This document shows positions 50,953-60,428 of a stretch of DNA of 64,000 nt, piece after piece (position 1 is the first letter of the stretch; every line of letters starts with the position of its first letter). Source of the stretch: Alloalcanivorax profundimaris (lineage in GTDB: Bacteria > Pseudomonadota > Gammaproteobacteria > Pseudomonadales > Alcanivoracaceae); the NCBI RefSeq assembly GCF_015265435.1, contig NZ_JABJWH010000005.1, positions 124,001 through 188,000 of the forward strand, written 5' to 3'. The position numbers were made by a program, and so were the translations under genes. The notes beneath the pieces were generated by a model, which worked only from the letters and a program-made list of their open reading frames with translations, did not search any database and was not told where the DNA came from.

Positions 50953-52421
50953 CAGCCCACCTCGATAAGCTGCACGCGGCCCTGGTCGTCCACCTCGGCG
51001 ATGTGGCCGTGGGGTTCCTCCAGGAAGCGCACCGCCAGCAGGGTCACCAGGGCGGCGCCGGCGATCACCAGAAAGAAGGTGCTGGCGTCCACGAAGGTGA
51101 GCACGGTGAGAAACAGTACCGCCCCGGCGTTGCCGTAGGCGCCCACCATGCCGGCGATCTGGCCGGTGAGGCGACGCTTGATCAGCGGCACGGTGGCGAA
51201 CACCGCGCCTTCCCCGGCCTGCACGAAGAACGAGCAGCCCATGGTGGCCAGCACGGCGAGAACCAGCGGCCAGCCTTCGTTGACCCGGCTGAGCACGAAG
51301 TAGCCCACCACCAGGCCGGCGATCAGCAGCGCCAGCGCCTTCTTGCGGCCGAAGCGGTCGGACAGCCAGCCGCCGCCGGGTCGCGCCACCAGGTTCATGA
51401 ACGCGTATCCGGCGGCGAGCAGGCCGGCGGTCACCGGCTCCAGGCCGAAGGTGTCGGTGAAGAACAGCGGCAGCATGGACACCACCGCTAGCTCCGAGCC
51501 GAAGGTAACCATGTAGGCCAGATCCAGGATCGCCACCTGCTTGAAGGCGTAACGGTCCCGTTCCGCCACGCCCTCGGCGAGCCGCTCCCGGTTCACCCGC
51601 CAGGCCTGCCACAGTTGCGCCAGCGCCAGCGCCAGCACCACCGTGCCCATGGCCAGTTGGGCGCCGGCGCCGAACAGGTTCAGGTTGCCTGGGCCGAGAC
51701 GCCACAGGATCACCAGCAGGGCCCCGTAGAGCGGCACGCTCATGGCCAGGTAGAAAATCAGGTCGCGGCGGCTGGTCACCTCCAGGGCGCCGGTGCGCTT
51801 GGGCTTGAAGTAGGCGCTGCCCTTGGGGGTATCCCGGGCGCGCCACAAAAACACCAGGCCGTAGAGCAGGGCGACCAGGCCGGTGCTGGCGATGGCCCAG
51901 CGCCAGCCGTCGTCGCCGCCGAACAGCACCGCCACCGTGGGCAGGCTCATGGACGCCGCCGCCGAACCGAAGTTGCCCCAGCCGCCGTACATGCCCTCCG
52001 CCAGGCCCACTTCCCGGGCCGGGAACCATTCGCCGATCAGACGGATGCCGACCACGAAGCCGGCGCCCACGAAACCCAGCGCCAGCCGGGTGATCGCCAG
52101 TTGCTGGTAGGTTTGCGCGAAGGCGAACAGCCAGCACGGCACCGCCGCCAGGATCAGCAGCACGCCGAACACCCGGCGCGGGCCGAAGCGGTCCACCAGG
52201 GAACCGATCACCACCCGGGCGGGGATGGTCAGCGCCACGTTGAGAATCAGCAGCGCCTTGACCTGCTCGTCGGTGAGCGAAAACGCCTCGCGGATGGTGC
52301 TCATCATCGGGGCGTGGGCGAACCACACCATGAAGGTGATGAAGAAGGCCAGCCAGGACAGATGCAAAAGCCGGATGCGTGATTGTGAAAAAGCCAATGG
52401 ATTCAAACCGGTCGAACTCAT
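50952..52421 (-). CDS. nasA: nitrate/nitrite transporter, NarK/NasA family (MFS)
   Basis: 489 residues with about 12 membrane helices, from ATG 52419-52421 behind CAGGGGAGCAACC. '[15 protein letters not shown]' and the nitrate signature regions '[29 protein letters not shown]' and '[17 protein letters not shown]' place it in the NarK family. It imports nitrate for assimilation. The C-terminal tail ([17 protein letters not shown]) is cytosolic. Transcribed from a sigma-54 promoter together with the phosphatase/kinase. The name follows the Pseudomonas usage. Confidence 0.92.
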   Translation of the reverse strand: MSSTGLNPLAFSQSRIRLLHLSWLAFFITFMVWFAHAPMMSTIREAFSLTDEQVKALLILNVALTIPARVVIGSLVDRFGPRRVFGVLLILAAVPCWLFAFAQTYQQLAITRLALGFVGAGFVVGIRLIGEWFPAREVGLAEGMYGGWGNFGSAAASMSLPTVAVLFGGDDGWRWAIASTGLVALLYGLVFLWRARDTPKGSAYFKPKRTGALEVTSRRDLIFYLAMSVPLYGALLVILWRLGPGNLNLFGAGAQLAMGTVVLALALAQLWQAWRVNRERLAEGVAERDRYAFKQVAILDLAYMVTFGSELAVVSMLPLFFTDTFGLEPVTAGLLAAGYAFMNLVARPGGGWLSDRFGRKKALALLIAGLVVGYFVLSRVNEGWPLVLAVLATMGCSFFVQAGEGAVFATVPLIKRRLTGQIAGMVGAYGNAGAVLFLTVLTFVDASTFFLVIAGAALVTLLAVRFLEEPHGHIAEVDDQGRVQLIEVG

Positions 52422-52460
52422 GGTTGCTCCCCTGCGTGTGAATACCTGGGGCGAACCGGC

Positions 52461-52476
52461 AGCAAGGCCCGTGCCA
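52461..52476 (-). promoter_or_regulatory. sigma-54 promoter of the nitrate transporter operon
   Basis: Minus strand TGGCACGGGCCTTGCT: full agreement with TGGCACG-N4-TTGCW, with GG and GC ten bases apart. The start of transcription should be near 52450, some 30 bp before the gene. Confidence 0.85.
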
Positions 52477-52576
52477 TGGCGCCAGATGCTTGAAAACCTT
52501 GAAGAAATGTCCGTGCCGGGGGCGCCTTGGCCGGTTCCGGTGCGCGATCGGGGTTCAAAATGTGCCCGTTTGGAGT

Positions 52577-52605
52577 GCACGAAAACGTGCCTTCAAGTTG
52601 TGCAC
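52577..52605. promoter_or_regulatory. candidate NtrC enhancer between nasA and nirB
   Basis: GCAC-N6-GTGC at 52577-52590 and a GTGCAC at 52600-52605 lie almost midway, about 130 bp from each predicted start. The usual NtrC dyad is GCAC-N7-GTGC, so this one is a base short and is a candidate only. Confidence 0.35.
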
Positions 52606-52690
52606 TCTTGCCCGACGAGGAGGCAGGCGGCCGCGTTGAATGCCCGCTCAAGGAGGGCCTTAGTTCAATAAAAACAAGGGTTTGTGGGTC

Positions 52691-52706
52691 TGGTATGCCC
52701 CTTGCT
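52691..52706 (+). promoter_or_regulatory. sigma-54 promoter of nirB operon
   Basis: TGGTATGCCCCTTGCT, with GG at 52692-52693 and GC at 52704-52705. It keeps the invariant pairs and spacing. The predicted start near 52717 leaves a leader of about 28 nt, too short for a NasT-type antitermination hairpin pair. Confidence 0.8.
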
Positions 52707-52744
52707 TGTAAGGCGGAGAACGATTCGCGACAGGGGTGCAACCC

Positions 52745-55270
52745 ATGAACGAGCAAAAGGTTCTGCTGATTGGCCACGGCATGGTGGGCCAGCGTTTTCT
52801 GGAAGCCTTGACGGCCCGGGACACCGGGCGCCGTTATCGGATCACGGTATTGGGCGAGGAACCGCGCCCGGCCTACGACCGGGTGGGGCTGACCCGCTAC
52901 TTCGCCGACCGGGACGCGGCGGCCCTGTCCCTGCTGCCGGATGGTTTCCTGGAGGAGCACGGCATCGAGCTGAAGCTGGGCACCCGCGCCGAGCACATCG
53001 ACCGCCAGGCGCGCACCGTGCGCACCGACAGCGGCGAAACCCTGCACTACGACAAGCTGGTGCTGGCCACCGGCTCCTACCCGTTCGTGCCGCCCATCGA
53101 CGGCAACGACCGGGACCACTGTTTCGTCTATCGCACCATCGAGGATCTGGACGCCATCATCGCCGGCGGCGAGGGCGCCCGGGTGGGCGCCGTGGTGGGC
53201 GGCGGTCTGCTCGGCCTGGAGGCGGCCAAGGCGCTCCACGATCTGGGACTGGAAACCCATGTGGTGGAGTTCGCGCCGCGCCTGATGGCGGTGCAGGTGG
53301 ACGACGCCGGCGGCGGCCTGCTGCGCGACAAGATCCAGGATCTGGGCGTCACCGTGCACACCGGCACCGGCACCCGGGCCATCGTCGATGGCCAGGACCA
53401 CCGCCACCGCATGGACTTCGGCGATGACCGCCACCTGGAAACCGACCTGATCGTGTTTTCCGCCGGCATTCGGCCCCAGGACACCCTGGCCCGGGAGTGC
53501 GGTCTGAGCCTGGGCGAGCGCGGTGGCGTGATGATCGACGACCACTGCCTGACCAGCGACCCGGACATCTACGCCATCGGCGAGGTGGCCCTGTGGGACA
53601 ACCGGGTGTTCGGCCTGGTGGCGCCGGGCTACCAGATGGCCGAGGCCGCCGCCGCCCATCTGGACGGCGACCGGGAAGCCGCCTTCCGGGGCGCCGACAT
53701 GAGCACCAAGCTGAAGCTCATGGGCGTGGACGTGGCCTCCATCGGCGATGCCCACGGCGCCACCCCCGGTGCCCGCAGCACGGTGTTCATGGACCAGGCC
53801 GCCGGCGTCTACAAGAAGGCGGTGGTCAGCGAATGTGGCAAGAAACTGCTGGGCGCGGTGCTGGTGGGCGACGCCGCCGATTACGGCACCCTGCTGCAGC
53901 TGTGCCTCAATGATATGGATCTGCCCGGCGACGCCGCCGCCCTGGTGGCCCCGGCCGCCGGCGAGGCGCCGGCCCTGGGCGCCGATGCCCTGCCGGACAC
54001 GGCGCAGATCTGCTCGTGCAACAACGTTTCCAAGGGCGACCTATGCGCCGCCATCGACGCCGGCTGCCACAGTGTCGGCGAGCTCAAGGCGGAAACCCGC
54101 GCCTCCGCCACCTGCGGCGGGTGCGCGGCTCTGGTCAAGCAGGTGCTGGACACGGAACTGGAGAAGCGCGGCGTGGCGGTCAACAACCACGTCTGCGAAC
54201 ACTTCGCTCATTCCCGCCAGGAGCTTTACCACCTGGTGCGGGTGGACGGCATCCGCACCTTCGAGGAACTGTTGGCGCGCCACGGCAGCGGCCATGGCTG
54301 TGATGTCTGCAAGCCCACGGTGGCCTCGATTTTGGCGTCCTGCTGGAACGAGCACGTACTCGACCCGGCCCTGGCCGGCCTGCAGGACACCAATGACTAC
54401 TTCATGGCCAACATGCAGCGCGACGGCACCTATTCCGTGGTGCCCCGGGTGCCCGGTGGCGAGATCACCCCGGACAAGCTGATCGTGATCGGTGAGGTGG
54501 CGCGCAAGTACGACCTCTATACCAAGATTACCGGCGGCCAGCGGGTGGACCTGTTCGGCGCCCGGGTGGACCAGTTGCCAGCGATCTGGCGGGAATTGAT
54601 CGACGCCGGTTTCGAATCCGGCCACGCCTATGGCAAGGCCATGCGCACGGTGAAGTCCTGCGTCGGCTCCACCTGGTGCCGCTATGGCGTGCAGGACTCG
54701 GTGGCCATGTCGATCCGCCTGGAGGAGCGTTACCGGGGGCTGCGCGGCCCGCACAAGATCAAGATGGCGGTGAGCGGCTGCACCCGGGAATGCGCCGAGG
54801 CGCAAAGCAAGGACGTGGGCGTGATCGCCACCGAGAAGGGCTGGAACCTGTACGTGTGCGGCAACGGCGGCATGCGCCCGCGCCACGCGGAGCTGTTCGC
54901 CGCGGACCTGGACGACGACCAGCTGATCCGCGCCATCGACCGCTTCCTGATGTTCTACATCCGCACCGCCGACCGCCTGCAGCGCACCGCCGCCTGGCGG
55001 GAAAACCTGGAAGGCGGCCTGGATTACCTCAAGGCGGTGATCCTGGAGGACAGCCTGGGCCTGGGCGAGGAGCTGGACGCGCAGATGGCGCACATCGTCG
55101 AAACCTACCAGTGCGAGTGGCGCGCCACCCTGGCGGACCCGGAAAAGCTCAAGCGTTTCCGCCACTTCGTCAACGACGAAGGCGACGACGACCTGGTCTA
55201 TGTGCGCGAGCGCGAGCAGCGCCGCCCGGCCTATCCCCACGAACGCATCCCGGTGCTGGAGGACGCATGA
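52745..55270 (+). CDS. nirB: assimilatory nitrite reductase (NADH), large subunit
   Basis: 841 residues from ATG 52745. The N-terminal FAD half has 'LIGHGMVGQRFLEAL' and the NADH half 'AVVGGGLLGLEAAKAL'. The [2Fe-2S] BFD-like domain has 'ICSCNNVSKGDL' and 'TCGGCAALVKQVL'. The siroheme/[4Fe-4S] domain has 'SCVGSTWCRYGVQDS' and 'AVSGCTRECAEAQSKDVGVIATE'. It reduces nitrite to ammonia with six electrons. It is the first gene of a four-gene operon, each stop overlapping the next start. Confidence 0.95.
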   Translation: MNEQKVLLIGHGMVGQRFLEALTARDTGRRYRITVLGEEPRPAYDRVGLTRYFADRDAAALSLLPDGFLEEHGIELKLGTRAEHIDRQARTVRTDSGETLHYDKLVLATGSYPFVPPIDGNDRDHCFVYRTIEDLDAIIAGGEGARVGAVVGGGLLGLEAAKALHDLGLETHVVEFAPRLMAVQVDDAGGGLLRDKIQDLGVTVHTGTGTRAIVDGQDHRHRMDFGDDRHLETDLIVFSAGIRPQDTLARECGLSLGERGGVMIDDHCLTSDPDIYAIGEVALWDNRVFGLVAPGYQMAEAAAAHLDGDREAAFRGADMSTKLKLMGVDVASIGDAHGATPGARSTVFMDQAAGVYKKAVVSECGKKLLGAVLVGDAADYGTLLQLCLNDMDLPGDAAALVAPAAGEAPALGADALPDTAQICSCNNVSKGDLCAAIDAGCHSVGELKAETRASATCGGCAALVKQVLDTELEKRGVAVNNHVCEHFAHSRQELYHLVRVDGIRTFEELLARHGSGHGCDVCKPTVASILASCWNEHVLDPALAGLQDTNDYFMANMQRDGTYSVVPRVPGGEITPDKLIVIGEVARKYDLYTKITGGQRVDLFGARVDQLPAIWRELIDAGFESGHAYGKAMRTVKSCVGSTWCRYGVQDSVAMSIRLEERYRGLRGPHKIKMAVSGCTRECAEAQSKDVGVIATEKGWNLYVCGNGGMRPRHAELFAADLDDDQLIRAIDRFLMFYIRTADRLQRTAAWRENLEGGLDYLKAVILEDSLGLGEELDAQMAHIVETYQCEWRATLADPEKLKRFRHFVNDEGDDDLVYVREREQRRPAYPHERIPVLEDA

Positions 55271-55611
55271 TGAACGAGCAATGGCGGGCGGTGTGCCGCC
55301 TGGACGACATCGAGCCGGAAACCGGCGTCGGCGTGCGCCTGCCGGACCACCGCCAGGCGGCCCTGTTCCGCACCCGGGATGACCGCCTGTTCGCCCTGGA
55401 CAACCACGACCCCTTCAGCCACGCCAATGTGTTGGCCCGGGGCCTGCTGGGGTCGCTGCAGGGGCGGCGGGTGGTGGCCTCGCCAATCTACAAACAGCAT
55501 TTCTGCCTGGACACCGGCCAGTGCCTGGAAGACGAGGGCGTGCGACTGAGCGTTTACCCGGTGCGGGTGTCGCAAGGCCAGGTGGAACTTCTGGTCGAGC
55601 CTTCGCCATGA
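55267..55611 (+). CDS. nirD: nitrite reductase small subunit
   Basis: 114 residues. Rieske-like fold ('ALFRTRDDRLFALDNHDPFSHANVLARGLLGS') without the Cys-His cluster ligands, as is usual for NirD. 'SPIYKQHFCLDTGQCLED' completes the domain. Start ATGATG overlaps the nirB stop. Confidence 0.93.
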   Translation: MMNEQWRAVCRLDDIEPETGVGVRLPDHRQAALFRTRDDRLFALDNHDPFSHANVLARGLLGSLQGRRVVASPIYKQHFCLDTGQCLEDEGVRLSVYPVRVSQGQVELLVEPSP

Positions 55612-56852
55612 CGGCCAGGCGCCTGGTGGTGGTGGGCAACGGCATGGCCGCCCGCCGTCTGCTCGAGGAACTGCTGGCCCGGGCACCGCGCCGCTACCGG
55701 ATCACCGTGGTGGGCGACGAGCCCGGCGCCGGCTACAACCGCGTCATGCTGTCGCCGCTGCTGGCCGGCGCCACCGGCGAGGACGCCATCGTCACCCATC
55801 CGGCGGCCTGGTACCGGCGCCACGGCATCCGCCTGATCAGCGGCACCCCGGTGACCGCCATCGACCGGCGTCGTCGCCAGGTGCGCACCGGCGCCGGGCA
55901 TCGGCTCGCCTACGACCGCCTGGTGCTGGCCACCGGCGCGGCACCGCGGCGGCTGGCGCTGCCCGGCGCCGACCTGGATGGCGTGCTCAGCTTCCGGGAC
56001 CTGGCGGACACCCGCCGGCTGCAGGGGCTCGCCCCCCGCGCCCTGGTGGTGGTGGGCGGCGGTTTCCTGGGGCTGGAAGCCGCCGAGGCGTTGCTGCGCC
56101 GGGGCCACCGGGTGACCCTGGTGCACGGCCACGGCCATCCCCTTAACCAGCAACTCGATGCCTCCGCCGGCGCCCGCCTGCGCGCGGACCTGGAGGCCCG
56201 GGGGCTGCGCTTCGTGCTGAACCACCGGCCGGCGGCCCTGGAAAGCGACGGCCGGGGCGCGGTGACGGCGGTGCGGCTGGACGACGGCCGGCGCTTGCCG
56301 GCGGACGCGGTGATCCAGGCGGTGGGCATCGAACCCCGGGTGGCGCTGGCGCGCCAGTGCGGCCTGGCCCTGGGCCGCCACGGGGTGCGCGTGGACGACA
56401 CCCTGCAAACCTTCGATCCGCGTGTCTACGCGGTGGGGGAGTGCGTGGAACACCGTGGCCGCACCTTCGGCCTGGTGGCGCCGCTCTACCACCAGGCGCG
56501 GGTGTGCGCCGGCCACCTGGCGGAGCAGGGCCTGGAGCGCTATCACTTCGAGGGCGCCGCCACCCGCCTCAAGATCGGCGGCATCGATCTGCTGTCCGCC
56601 GGCGATTTCCTGGGCGGCGAGGGCGATCAGGTGATCACCCTGGACGATCCGGCGGGAGGCTACCGGCGTCTGGTGCTGCGCGACCACCGCCTGGTGGGGC
56701 TGGTGCTGTACGGCGACGTGGCCGACGGCCCCTTCTACGAAACCCTGTGGCGGGAGGGGCGGGACCTGTCCGCCCTGCGCCTCAAGCTGCCGTTCGGCGA
56801 GGCGGCCTGCGCGCCGTCGCGACCGGCCGCCGCCGAGGAGGCCGCCGCATGA
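55608..56852 (+). CDS. NAD(P)/FAD-dependent reductase of nitrate assimilation
   Basis: 414 residues. FAD site 'LVVVGNGMAARRLLEEL', NAD site 'LVVVGGGFLGLEAAEALL', and 'VYAVGECVEHRGRTFGLVAPLYHQA'. It matches the N-terminal half of NirB, but has no iron-sulfur or siroheme domain. It most likely passes electrons from NAD(P)H to the nitrate reductase encoded next. The C-terminus is Ala-rich (PSRPAAAEEAAA). ATGA overlaps on both sides. Confidence 0.88.
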   Translation: MTARRLVVVGNGMAARRLLEELLARAPRRYRITVVGDEPGAGYNRVMLSPLLAGATGEDAIVTHPAAWYRRHGIRLISGTPVTAIDRRRRQVRTGAGHRLAYDRLVLATGAAPRRLALPGADLDGVLSFRDLADTRRLQGLAPRALVVVGGGFLGLEAAEALLRRGHRVTLVHGHGHPLNQQLDASAGARLRADLEARGLRFVLNHRPAALESDGRGAVTAVRLDDGRRLPADAVIQAVGIEPRVALARQCGLALGRHGVRVDDTLQTFDPRVYAVGECVEHRGRTFGLVAPLYHQARVCAGHLAEQGLERYHFEGAATRLKIGGIDLLSAGDFLGGEGDQVITLDDPAGGYRRLVLRDHRLVGLVLYGDVADGPFYETLWREGRDLSALRLKLPFGEAACAPSRPAAAEEAAA

Positions 56853-59455
56853 ATCCGGGCGCCCAACCGATCACGAAAACCACCTGCCCCTACTGCGGGG
56901 TGGGCTGCGGCATGCTCACCGATGGTGCCCGTCTGCGTGGCGACGGCGATCACCCGGCCAACGCCGGGCGGCTGTGCGTCAAGGGCAGCAGCGTGCTGGA
57001 CACCCTGGGCGAACAGGGCCGGCTGCTACATCCGCGCATCGGCGACCGGCGGGTGAGCTGGGACCGGGCCCTGGACGAAGTGGCCGGCCGCTTCCGCCGC
57101 GTGATCGAGGACCACGGCCCCGAGGCGGTGGCCTTCTACGTCTCCGGCCAGTTGCTCACCGAGGACTACTACGTCGCCAATAAGCTGATGAAGGGGTTCC
57201 TGGGCGGCGCCAACATCGACACCAATTCCCGGCTGTGCATGAGCAGCGCGGTGGCCGCCCACAAGCGCGCCTTTGGCGAGGACGTGGTGCCCGGCTGCTA
57301 TCAGGACCTGGAGCTGGCGGACTTGGTGGTGCTTACCGGCTCCAACACCGCCTGGGCCCACCCCATCGTGTACCAGCGGCTGGCCGCCGCCAAGAAGCGC
57401 CGGCCGGCCATGAAGGTGGTGGTGATCGACCCGCGCCGCACCGCCACCTGCGACCTGGCGGACCTGCATCTGGCGATCCGGCCCGGCCAGGACGTGGCCC
57501 TGTTCAATGGCCTGCTGCGCTGGCTGCATGATCACGACGCCCTGGACCGGGACTACATCGACGCCCATACCCGGGATTTCCAGGCCGCCCTGGACGCCGC
57601 CGGGGACCAACCGTTGGCGGGCCTGGCGCGGCGGCTGGGGCTGCCGGCGGCGGACCTGGACACTTTCTATCAATGGTTCGCGCGGACGCCGCGCACCGTG
57701 ACCCTGTTTTCCCAGGGCATCAACCAGGCCCGCAACGGCACCGACCAGGGCAACGCCATCATCAACGCCCACCTGGGCACCGGCCGGGTAGGGCGGCCCG
57801 GCGCCGGGCCCTTCTCGATCACGGGCCAGCCCAACGCCATGGGCGGCCGGGAAGTGGGCGGCCTGGCCAACCAGCTGGCGGTGCATCTGGATCTGGAGGA
57901 CGCCGCCCACCGGGCGGCGGTGGCGGATTTCTGGGACGCCCCGGCCCTGCCCGCCGAACCCGGGCTGATGGCGGTGGACCTGTTCCAGGCGGTGGCGGAC
58001 GGGCGCGTCAAGGCGATCTGGATTCTCGCCACCAACCCGGTGGATTCCATGCCGGAGGCGGACCGGGTGCGCGCCGCCCTGGAGGCCTGCGACACCGTGG
58101 TGGTGTCCGACTGCATGGCCGACACCGACACCCTGGCCTGCGCCGACATCGCCCTGCCGGCCCTGGGCTGGGGGGAGAAGGACGGCACCGTGACCAACTC
58201 GGAGCGCTGCATCAGTCGCCAGCCCGCCTTCCTGCCGGCGCCCGGCGAGGCGCGCCCGGACTGGTGGGCGCTGTGCCGGGTGGCGGAGCGGCTCGGGTAC
58301 GGCGCCGCCTTCGACTACGCCGGCCCGGCGGACATCTTCCGCGAATACGCGTCCATGACCGGCCTGGCCCGTCGCTTCGGCAAGCAACTGGACCTGAGCG
58401 CCGCCGGCGACCTGTCCGATCACCAGTACCAACGCTGGGCGCCACGGGCCTGGCCTTTGGACGGTGGCGCGCGCTGCTTTGGCGACGGCCGTTTCAGTAC
58501 CGCCGACGGCCGCGCCCGGTTCGTCGCCTGCGCGCCGCCGCCGGCGCCGGACACCAACCACCGCCGGCCCCTGCTGCTGAACAGCGGCCGCCTGCGTGAT
58601 CAGTGGCACACCATGACCCGCACCGGCCGGGCACCGGCGTTGTTCAGCCACCGGGACGAACCCTTCGTGGACATGCATCCGCGCCGGGCCGCCCGGGAAG
58701 GGCTGGAGGAGGGCGGTTTCGCGCGGGTGCGCGGCGACGTCGGCGAGGCCCTGGCGCGGGTGCGCCTGGACCGGGGGCTGGGCGAGGACCAACTGTTCAT
58801 GCCCATGCACTGGAGCGATTGTTTCAGTGGCCGCGCCCGGGTGGATGCCCTGGTGCCGGCGCACACCGATCCGGTGTCCGGCCAGCCGGCCTTCAAGCAC
58901 ACCCCGGTGGCCGTGGCGCCCTGGCGACCGGCGTGGCACGGCGTGATGCTGGGCGCCGGCGCGCCGCCGGCGGTGGACTATTGGGCGCGGATTCCCCTGG
59001 ACCGGGAGATGGCCCTGGACCGTTATGTACTGGCGGGGGGCGCCCCGGTGGAGCCGGCGCGGTTCCAGGATTGGCTGCCGGCGGCGGCGCAGTGGCTGAC
59101 CCTGGATGATCCCGCCGCCGGTCACTACCGCCGTGCCGGACTGGACGGCGAGGGCCGGCTGGTGGCCTGGCTGGCCCTGGCACCGACGCCACCGGCGGTG
59201 GACGTTGACTGGCTGGCCGGGGCCTTCCGGGAGCCGCTGGACGTCGCCGGCCGGGCACGGCTGCTGCTCGGCGACGGCGGTCAGGGGGGCGCCGATCGCG
59301 GCGCGGTGATCTGCACCTGCTACCAGGTGCGCGAGGCCACCTTGCGCGAGGCGGTGGCCGGGGGCGCCGACAGTGTCGCCGCCCTGGGCCGCTGTTGCCG
59401 GGCGGGCACCAATTGCGGCTCCTGCATTCCCGAGCTCAAGGCGTTTCTGGCCTAG
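56849..59455 (+). CDS. nasC: assimilatory nitrate reductase, molybdopterin catalytic subunit
   Basis: 868 residues. The N-terminal [4Fe-4S] ligands are in 'TCPYCGVGCGM' and 'RLCVKGSSVLD'. Molybdopterin-binding motifs include 'SRLCMSSAVAAHKRAFG', 'GSNTAWAHPIVYQRL' and 'GQPNAMGGREVGG'. The C-terminus has a BFD-like [2Fe-2S] domain, 'VICTCYQVREATL' to 'CCRAGTNCGSCIPELKAFLA', where electrons enter. It reduces nitrate to nitrite for NirBD. It needs molybdenum, possibly supplied by the receptor system at 38-40 kb. Its end overlaps the convergent channel gene by 20 bp. Confidence 0.94.
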   Translation: MNPGAQPITKTTCPYCGVGCGMLTDGARLRGDGDHPANAGRLCVKGSSVLDTLGEQGRLLHPRIGDRRVSWDRALDEVAGRFRRVIEDHGPEAVAFYVSGQLLTEDYYVANKLMKGFLGGANIDTNSRLCMSSAVAAHKRAFGEDVVPGCYQDLELADLVVLTGSNTAWAHPIVYQRLAAAKKRRPAMKVVVIDPRRTATCDLADLHLAIRPGQDVALFNGLLRWLHDHDALDRDYIDAHTRDFQAALDAAGDQPLAGLARRLGLPAADLDTFYQWFARTPRTVTLFSQGINQARNGTDQGNAIINAHLGTGRVGRPGAGPFSITGQPNAMGGREVGGLANQLAVHLDLEDAAHRAAVADFWDAPALPAEPGLMAVDLFQAVADGRVKAIWILATNPVDSMPEADRVRAALEACDTVVVSDCMADTDTLACADIALPALGWGEKDGTVTNSERCISRQPAFLPAPGEARPDWWALCRVAERLGYGAAFDYAGPADIFREYASMTGLARRFGKQLDLSAAGDLSDHQYQRWAPRAWPLDGGARCFGDGRFSTADGRARFVACAPPPAPDTNHRRPLLLNSGRLRDQWHTMTRTGRAPALFSHRDEPFVDMHPRRAAREGLEEGGFARVRGDVGEALARVRLDRGLGEDQLFMPMHWSDCFSGRARVDALVPAHTDPVSGQPAFKHTPVAVAPWRPAWHGVMLGAGAPPAVDYWARIPLDREMALDRYVLAGGAPVEPARFQDWLPAAAQWLTLDDPAAGHYRRAGLDGEGRLVAWLALAPTPPAVDVDWLAGAFREPLDVAGRARLLLGDGGQGGADRGAVICTCYQVREATLREAVAGGADSVAALGRCCRAGTNCGSCIPELKAFLA

Positions 59456-60287
59456 AGGGCGTCTCGCCGGGTTTCGGCAGCCCGGTGCCGCACTGCTTGC
59501 AGTAGCGCGCGTCCGGGTCGTGGTCGTGGCGATGGCAGCCGGGGCACTCGCGCTCGTAGCGGCGCACCATGTGCGCCTTGGACATCTCGGCGCTGACGAT
59601 GCCGGTGGGCACGGCGATGATGGCGTAGCCGGTGATCATCGCCATGGAGGCCACCGCCTGGCCAAACGGGGTCTGCGGGGAAATGTCGCCGTAGCCCACC
59701 GTGGTGATGGTGACGATGGCCCAGTAGATACTGCGCGGAATGCTGGTGAAGCCGTTGGCGGGCCCTTCCACCACGTACATCAGGCTGCCGAAGATGATGA
59801 TCACCACGGTCACCGCGAACATGAACACGCCGATCTTGCGGCGGGTGCGCACCAGGGTGCTGCCGAGCTGGTTGGCCTCGTCCATGAGCTGCGCCAGCTT
59901 GAGCACCCGGAACACCCGCAGCACCCGCAGGGCGCGAATGGTGAGCAGGTAGTTGGCGCCCGGGAACAGCAGGCTCAGGTAGGTGGGGATCACCGATACC
60001 AGATCCACCACGCCGTAAAAACTGCGCGCGTAGCGCACGGGCCGGTCGCTGACCCACAGGCGGATCACGTACTCAAAGGTGAACAGCAGGGTGAAGAACC
60101 ACTCCGCCGCGTACAGAATGACGCCGTATTCCTGGTGGATGGACTGCACGCTGTCCAGCATCACGGCGATCACGCTGGCGATGATGGCGATGATCAGCAA
60201 CTGATCGAAATAGCGCCCGGCCGGCGTGTCGGTGCCGAAAATAATGTGGCGCCAGCGGTCGCGCAATGAGGCGGAGTCGAGGCTCAT
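59436..60287 (-). CDS. Kv-type voltage-gated ion channel with zinc ribbon
   Basis: 283 residues from ATG 60285-60287 behind AAGGAGGGTT. Six helices: S1-S3 in residues ~25-115, an S4-like segment with regular Arg ('LLTIRALRVLRVFRVLKLAQLM'), S5, the pore filter 'TITTVGYGD', and S6. The cytosolic tail holds two Cys pairs, 'CPGCHRHDHDPDARYCKQCG', a zinc ribbon. A potassium filter is plain. The ribbon is not part of standard Kv channels and may tune assembly or sense metal or redox state. Confidence 0.9.
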   Translation of the reverse strand: MSLDSASLRDRWRHIIFGTDTPAGRYFDQLLIIAIIASVIAVMLDSVQSIHQEYGVILYAAEWFFTLLFTFEYVIRLWVSDRPVRYARSFYGVVDLVSVIPTYLSLLFPGANYLLTIRALRVLRVFRVLKLAQLMDEANQLGSTLVRTRRKIGVFMFAVTVVIIIFGSLMYVVEGPANGFTSIPRSIYWAIVTITTVGYGDISPQTPFGQAVASMAMITGYAIIAVPTGIVSAEMSKAHMVRRYERECPGCHRHDHDPDARYCKQCGTGLPKPGETPSRPETP

Positions 60288-60428
60288 AACCCTCCTTACC
60301 GGGCCGCCCGCGGGCGGCGGTTCGTCGTGGAGTCGTCGGGGTCCGGCTATTGTGTCTTGTTCGGCCCCGCCTGACCACTTAGGGTTCGGCGCCATAGAAG
60401 AAAGAACAAACGCGTCCACGGGGGATTC

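Noticed and set aside
56357-56848. Possible longer N-terminus for the nitrate reductase, extending the frame upstream into the FAD reductase gene
   Set aside because: The FAD reductase occupies that DNA in another frame, and the ATG at 56849 gives the normal iron-sulfur N-terminus with an ATGA overlap.
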